From: Porticoccus sp964395715
Lineage (GTDB): Bacteria; Pseudomonadota; Gammaproteobacteria; Pseudomonadales; Porticoccaceae
Direction of reading: 5' to 3'
Length of the DNA: 64,000 nt
Assembly: GCA_964395715.1 (NCBI GenBank)
Contig: CAYNAU010000002.1
Span: 62,001 to 126,000, forward strand
Both the position numbers and the translations under genes were made by a program. Below the pieces are notes generated by a model. That model worked only from the letters and a program-made list of their open reading frames with translations, searched no databases and was not told where the DNA came from. This document shows positions 60,440 to 64,000 of this stretch, one piece after another. How positions within the stretch are numbered: position 1 is the first letter of the stretch; each line of letters opens with the position of its first letter.

Positions 60440-60710
60440 GTGGTTTGATATCCCGCAGGCTTTCAATCAGACGGTCAGCAATTTTTTCAGGGTTGATTTC
60501 CAGCTTGCCATCGGCAATGGCTTGACGAATTTCGTCAATTTTTGCCGTATCGATGTCATGCGTGGTGTCATTCAGCTTCTGGCTGAGATGCGTGACAGAG
60601 CCCTGTGGCGCTGCCGGCGAGTTAGCCGTGGCATTCTCCCTGACGGAAGTGCCTTTACCTTGCTCCGTATTCTGCAAGGGCGTCAGCGGGGGGTTGTTGT
60701 TAATTTTCAA
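60417..60710 (-). CDS. flgM: Anti-sigma-28 factor FlgM
   Basis: A 97-residue, mostly unstructured protein that holds sigma-28 (FliA) until the hook is complete and FlgM is exported. The C-terminal binding part shows DTAKIDEIRQAIADGKLEIN and PEKIADRLIESLRDI, the family pattern. A near-perfect FliA promoter lies 41 bases upstream, so flgM is under the sigma factor it inhibits. flgN overlaps its end. Confidence 0.94.
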   Translation of the reverse strand: MKINNNPPLTPLQNTEQGKGTSVRENATANSPAAPQGSVTHLSQKLNDTTHDIDTAKIDEIRQAIADGKLEINPEKIADRLIESLRDIKPHDPSKPV

Positions 60711-60750
60711 GGTACCACCTCATTATGTGAAAACCTGTTTGTTAACCCTA

Positions 60751-60777
60751 TTATCGGCTCTTCGAGAGATAACTTTA
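60751..60777 (-). promoter_or_regulatory. Sigma-28 (FliA) promoter of flgMN
   Basis: On the minus strand TAAAGTTA (60770-60777), an 11-base spacer and GCCGATAA (60751-60758) match the FliA consensus TAAAGTTT-N11-GCCGATAA at 15 of 16 positions. The motif GGGTTAAC (60741-60748) follows two bases after the -10 box, near the expected start of transcription. Confidence 0.92.
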
Positions 60778-60814
60778 GGGGTTTTTACTGCGTTAATGTA
60801 GCCATATTCCGGTC

Positions 60815-61540
60815 TCATAACTGGATAACGGCCATACCAGGTCCAGCCACCTCTGCAGAGAGTACCCGGCTTCGTGATATCCGTACATTGATCCGGTCAC
60901 CGATACGGCCTTTCTGCATTGCCTGGCCCACCAGTGCAATGCGGAAGCCTTTACCCCGTGTTTCCACCCGCACGCGATCACCGCGCTCCACCAGGTTGGG
61001 CATTTCCAGGTTTCGGGTCAGTAGTACCTGGCCTTTTTTAAGGTTCCGCTTGGTACGGCTGCCCGTAACGGCCTCAGGGTTCGGTACCATGGTGTCCAGT
61101 AAGCTGGTGATGTCCCCATAGGCAATTTCATACTGATTCTGAGTCAGAACTGATCCCCTGGTGATATCTTCAGCACTGACAAGGTATTCGCCCATCACTG
61201 TGACCTGTGCCTGCAGAAACCGTTGCTCACCGCCACAGTCCACGCCCACGTAAAGCCGGCCGGAACGGCTCTGGTAACCCCTGGGAAGAGAAAACCCCGG
61301 TGCCTGACAGTTACTGGCCCAGTCGACATCCGTGATCAGTTCGGCAGATACCTCCGATCCCAGGTGAGCCAACTCTGCCTGCAGAAAGGTCTCCACTTCA
61401 TCGCTCATGAGCTGTTCGTCCATGGCCATCACTGGACTGCCAAACGCGATGAATAACAGTAATAGGGCAAGGTCTGGTAACCGGAATCCCCGCGCATGAT
61501 GACTGTTTCTGCTGACGTTTACTTGCGTTGATCGCTGCAT
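60815..61540 (-). CDS. flgA: Flagellar basal-body P-ring assembly protein FlgA
   Basis: A 241-residue periplasmic chaperone for P-ring formation. A signal-like helix (LPDLALLLLFIAFGSPVMA) follows a basic N-terminus. The SAF domain at the C-terminal half shows DITRGSVLTQNQYEIAYGDI and RNLKKGQVLLTRNLEMPNLV, and the end RVRVETRGKGFRIALVGQAM is typical of FlgA. ATG 61540 is chosen; the frame extends 18 codons further. It is divergent from flgB, the usual arrangement. Confidence 0.94.
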   Translation of the reverse strand: MQRSTQVNVSRNSHHARGFRLPDLALLLLFIAFGSPVMAMDEQLMSDEVETFLQAELAHLGSEVSAELITDVDWASNCQAPGFSLPRGYQSRSGRLYVGVDCGGEQRFLQAQVTVMGEYLVSAEDITRGSVLTQNQYEIAYGDITSLLDTMVPNPEAVTGSRTKRNLKKGQVLLTRNLEMPNLVERGDRVRVETRGKGFRIALVGQAMQKGRIGDRINVRISRSRVLSAEVAGPGMAVIQL

Positions 61541-61541
61541 T

Positions 61542-61561
61542 GTTAACCCGTTGTTATCGGC
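61542..61561 (-). promoter_or_regulatory. Possible FliA-type -10 box before flgA
   Basis: GCCGATAA (61554-61561 on minus) is a perfect sigma-28 -10 box 13 bases before the flgA start. The matching -35 position (TCTAGAAT) agrees at only 4 of 8 bases. GGGTTAAC (61542-61549) lies four bases downstream of the box, the same motif seen after the flgM promoter. The box lies very close to the start codon, so leadered translation from it would be short. Confidence 0.45.
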
Positions 61562-61703
61562 ATCTGAAAGAGATTCTAGAGGGTGTAAATGCACTTTGGT
61601 TGAAGAAATAAAGGATAAAAACCCTTTTTTTTCTCCATTTGAAAGCAGGGTCTACCCCCTACACTCAATCCAAGTTTGAGTATGAATGGAGAAAAATCCG
61701 CCC

Positions 61704-62117
61704 ATGTTCGACAAGATCAATGACACCTTCCAGTTCCATCAACAGACGTTGAACCTCCGGCACGAGCGCCAGAAAGTGTTGGCCAACAATATTGCCAATG
61801 CCGATACACCCGGGTTCAAAGCCCGCGATCTGGACTTTCCCAAAGCTCTGTCTTCTGCGGTTCAACGGCAGTCCGATGGTATTAGTGGTGGATTACAGCG
61901 CACCTCCAGCCGTCATCTCAGTGGTGGTGCCCAGGTGCAGGATTTTGGTAACAACCTGCTTTACAGGGTGGCGGCACAGCCAAGTCTTGATGGCAATACT
62001 GTGGATATGGATCAGGAACGGGCTGCATTTGCGGATAACACCGTTCGTTACCAGACAAGCCTGGTAATGATGAACAGCTATATACAGGGTCTGAAAACAG
62101 CCATTCAGTCCGAGTGA
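61704..62117 (+). CDS. flgB: Flagellar basal-body rod protein FlgB
   Basis: A 137-residue proximal rod subunit. It begins MFDKINDTFQFHQQTLNLR and carries the rod-protein motif KVLANNIANADTPGFKARDLDFP. The end DQERAAFADNTVRYQTSLVMMNSYIQ is the D0 helix. ATG 61704 gives the family length (137-138); the frame opens six codons earlier at 61686. It is the first gene of flgBCDE and divergent from flgA. Confidence 0.96.
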   Translation: MFDKINDTFQFHQQTLNLRHERQKVLANNIANADTPGFKARDLDFPKALSSAVQRQSDGISGGLQRTSSRHLSGGAQVQDFGNNLLYRVAAQPSLDGNTVDMDQERAAFADNTVRYQTSLVMMNSYIQGLKTAIQSE

Positions 62118-62149
62118 TGGCTGAAGCTGATAGCAGGGAGTAATTAATA

Positions 62150-62557
62150 GTGGCACTTTTCTCAATTTTCGATATTTCCAGTTCAGCACTGACAGCACAG
62201 TCACAGCGCATGAACGTTTCCGCGAGCAACCTGGCCAATGCCGATAGCGTCAGCGGTCCCGACGGCGAACCCTACCGCGCCAAACAACTGATTTTTGAAG
62301 CAGCGTCGAAAAGACCCGAGCAGCTTGGCGGGGTTCGCGTGACCGAAGTGATCGAGAGCGATGAGCCTTTTCGCATGGAATACAACCCCAGTCACCCGCT
62401 CGCTGATGACAAAGGCTATATCCGCAAGCCTAACGTGGAACCGGTACATGAAATGATCGACATGATGTCAGCCTCACGTTCCTACCAGGCCAATGTGGAA
62501 GTCATGAACACCAGCAAACAGCTGCTTATGAAAACACTCACCCTTGGAGAGAACTGA
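62150..62557 (+). CDS. flgC: Flagellar basal-body rod protein FlgC
   Basis: A 135-residue rod subunit. SSALTAQSQRMNVSASNLANAD is the N-terminal rod motif (first part quoted in the family as ANLANA), the middle has YNPSHPLADDKGYIRKPNV, and the C-terminus MSASRSYQANVEVMNTSKQL. The start is GTG 62150 with AGGGAG upstream. It follows flgB by 32 bases and precedes flgD by two. Confidence 0.96.
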   Translation: MALFSIFDISSSALTAQSQRMNVSASNLANADSVSGPDGEPYRAKQLIFEAASKRPEQLGGVRVTEVIESDEPFRMEYNPSHPLADDKGYIRKPNVEPVHEMIDMMSASRSYQANVEVMNTSKQLLMKTLTLGEN

Positions 62558-62559
62558 TC

Positions 62560-63240
62560 ATGAGCACTATTAACGCGATTGACTCGAATATTCTCAATGC
62601 CGTGAATGGCAATGCTGCCAAGGACAGTGGGACTGCGGAAAAGCTGCGCAGCAACTTCATGACGTTGCTAATCGCGCAGCTGAAGAATCAGGACCCGCTG
62701 AAACCCATGGAAAATGCAGAGCTCACCTCACAGCTTGCACAGATTAACACCGTAAGCGGTATCGATTCGCTTAACACCACCCTCCAGAACATCAACAGCC
62801 AGATTGAAGCCGGACAGAATCTGCAGGCCACTGCACTGATTGGCAAGGGCGTCATGGTACCTGGTGATCGCATTCTGGTGGGCGAGGACAGTGTTACCAC
62901 ACCCTTCGGGCTGGAGCTGGATAGTCCGGCTGCTGAAGTCACCGTTTCCATAGTCGATGGGGCCGGTCAGCTGATGCGCAGCTTTGATATTGGTGCCATG
63001 GATACGGGGGCAGAAACCTTTGTATGGGATGGCCTGATGGATGACGGCCAAGCGGCGCCGGGTGGCGCCTACAAAGTCGTTGTCCAGGCGCTTTCTGAGA
63101 AGGGCAGCCCGGTCATCGCCCGGTCGCTGAATTACGCCATGGTTACCGGTATCAGTAACGGCGGTGAAAACGGCCCCAGACTGGATCTGGGCGGTATATC
63201 GGAACAAGTCACTATTGATGACATACGACAAATTCTCTGA
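62560..63240 (+). CDS. flgD: Flagellar hook capping protein FlgD
   Basis: A 226-residue hook-cap scaffold. The N-terminal signature is NFMTLLIAQLKNQDPLKPME, then NAELTSQLAQINTVSGIDSL. The C-terminal part has a Tudor-like and Fn3-like fold (FVWDGLMDDGQAAPGGAYKV) typical of FlgD. It starts two bases after flgC, and flgE follows after 55 bases. Confidence 0.96.
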   Translation: MSTINAIDSNILNAVNGNAAKDSGTAEKLRSNFMTLLIAQLKNQDPLKPMENAELTSQLAQINTVSGIDSLNTTLQNINSQIEAGQNLQATALIGKGVMVPGDRILVGEDSVTTPFGLELDSPAAEVTVSIVDGAGQLMRSFDIGAMDTGAETFVWDGLMDDGQAAPGGAYKVVVQALSEKGSPVIARSLNYAMVTGISNGGENGPRLDLGGISEQVTIDDIRQIL

Positions 63241-63295
63241 GGGTGATCCGTCACCACAGATTTCTCATTCGTAAAGTAAGGTAAAGGAGAGCAAC

Positions 63296-64000
63296 ATGGG
63301 ATTTTCACAGGCATTAAGCGGGCTCAACGCCGCGGCCACAAACCTGGATGTGATTGGCAATAATATTGCCAACTCGCAGACCGTGGGTTTTAAAGGTGGA
63401 CGTACGCTGTTTGCAGACGTCTACGCTGGCGCTAAAGCCGGCTTGGGCACCAAGGTGGCGGCGGTACTACAGAATTTCAACTCCGGCACTCTGGAAAATA
63501 CGGGAAGAAACCTGGATATCGCCATTAGCGGTTCCGGTTTTTTCCGTTTGATCCAGAATGACCAGGTTGTGTATTCCCGCAACGGTCAGCTTACCCTGGA
63601 TAGCGGTGGCTATATGGTAAATGCCCAGGGCGCTCGTCTCACTGGCTTCCCCGGCGGTGTAGTCGGCGGTGGTGACCCCGAGGAGATCCAGATACCCACA
63701 GGGGGTCTGGAAGCGACACCAACCACCGCTGTCAGCGCAGTATTTAATCTGGATTCCGCAACCACGGCGATTGACCGCGGCACGGTCGCGTTTGATCCTA
63801 CCGATGATGCCACGTACTCCTATACCAACAACGTCACTATTTACGATTCTCAGGGTAATTCCCACGCATCGACCCTTTATTTTACGAAAACTGCTGATAA
63901 CACCTGGGAAGTCCGTTTTTCCCGAGCCGGTGAGCTGGCACCAGAAGTGGGCACACTGAACTTTGATACCAGCGGTCTGCTTGACACCACTACCGGCCTC
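63296..64000 (+). CDS. flgE: Flagellar hook protein FlgE (3' end cut)
   Basis: The first 235 codons of the hook subunit are visible; the frame stays open to the end of the window. It begins MGFSQALSGLNAAATNLDVI followed by GNNIANSQTVGFK, the shared rod/hook N-terminal motif, and contains NLDIAISGSGFFRL and VVYSRNGQLTLDSGGYMVN, then the D1/D2 domain with TIYDSQGNSHASTLYF. AAGGAGA at 63284-63290 sits five bases before ATG 63296. It ends the visible flgBCDE run. Confidence 0.96.
   Translation, partial: MGFSQALSGLNAAATNLDVIGNNIANSQTVGFKGGRTLFADVYAGAKAGLGTKVAAVLQNFNSGTLENTGRNLDIAISGSGFFRLIQNDQVVYSRNGQLTLDSGGYMVNAQGARLTGFPGGVVGGGDPEEIQIPTGGLEATPTTAVSAVFNLDSATTAIDRGTVAFDPTDDATYSYTNNVTIYDSQGNSHASTLYFTKTADNTWEVRFSRAGELAPEVGTLNFDTSGLLDTTTGL

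Noticed and set aside
1..64000. CRISPR arrays, insertion sequences, prophage or integration sites
   Set aside because: I found no regularly spaced repeats, transposase, integrase or terminal inverted repeats; gene content is syntenic housekeeping throughout.

Overview
This window is a stretch of gammaproteobacterial chromosome, almost entirely housekeeping. Several gene orders match those I recall from Pseudomonas and its marine relatives. These are cysB / Trx-like / cysH / thrH / pabB, icd / rluE / nudJ / mnmA / hflD / purB / roxA, cspD / clpS / clpA / infA / bpt / aat / trxB, and ftsK / lolA / rarA / crcB / serS / cysG. The long isocitrate lyase, malate synthase G, leucyltransferase Bpt and FlgM/FlgN/FlgA set point the same way. 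A marine Cellvibrionales- or Pseudomonas-like bacterium is my best guess; nothing here fixes the genus. I see no insertion sequence, prophage, CRISPR array or resistance island, and coding is dense, with no gene-free stretch over about 300 bases.

Layout. 1-2.1 kb: end of an MFS transporter, a small membrane-anchored protein, tRNA-Pro(CGG) with its own promoter, and a TetR regulator. 2.3-5.8 kb: ETF-ubiquinone oxidoreductase divergent from etfBA, with a palindrome between them. 5.9-7.8 kb: a four-gene set of His-rich secreted protein, ECF sigma factor, small membrane protein (possible anti-sigma) and DUF3106 periplasmic protein. 7.8-15.8 kb: xthA, prc, a pteridine reductase / HPPK-like pair, mdh, DUF2244, a peroxiredoxin, a lone yajC and a PLP desulfhydrase. 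15.8-19.8 kb: Na+/amino acid symporter, fructosamine kinase family protein, 5'-nucleotidase and a TauE/SafE permease. 19.9-24.2 kb: cysB, a CxxC thioredoxin-like protein, an Fe-S type APS/PAPS reductase, thrH and pabB. 24.4-26.2 kb: Rieske protein, rraA, cytochrome b561 and a lipoprotein cytochrome c. 26.4-31.4 kb: glyoxylate shunt (aceA, a LysR regulator, glcB).

31.4-46.9 kb: GNAT fusion protein, ggt, the rluE-to-roxA operon, icd, cspD and a nearly complete N-degron pathway (clpS, clpA, bpt, aat) with infA and trxB. 47.0-55.8 kb: ftsK, lolA, rarA, crcB, serS, cysG and gor, all on the plus strand. 55.9-58.6 kb: divergent puuB and puuA-like genes for the gamma-glutamyl-putrescine route. 58.7-64 kb: a degenerate EAL-HDOD protein, then flgN, flgM and flgA on minus and flgBCDE on plus, with flgE cut by the window end.

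Themes that link genes are acetate and fatty acid use (ETF, glyoxylate shunt, icd, mdh), sulfur assimilation (cysB, cysH, cysG, TauE-like permease), protein quality control (ClpAPS adaptor pathway, Prc) and motility. The best regulatory signal is a sigma-28 promoter before flgM that matches the FliA consensus I recall at nearly every position. A second GCCGATAA box lies before flgA, and both boxes are followed by the same GGGTTAAC motif. I found no clear new defence or mobile system. The most interesting leads are the ECF sigma / His-rich / DUF3106 set, the HPPK-like paralog paired with a pteridine reductase, and several palindromes in divergent promoters.
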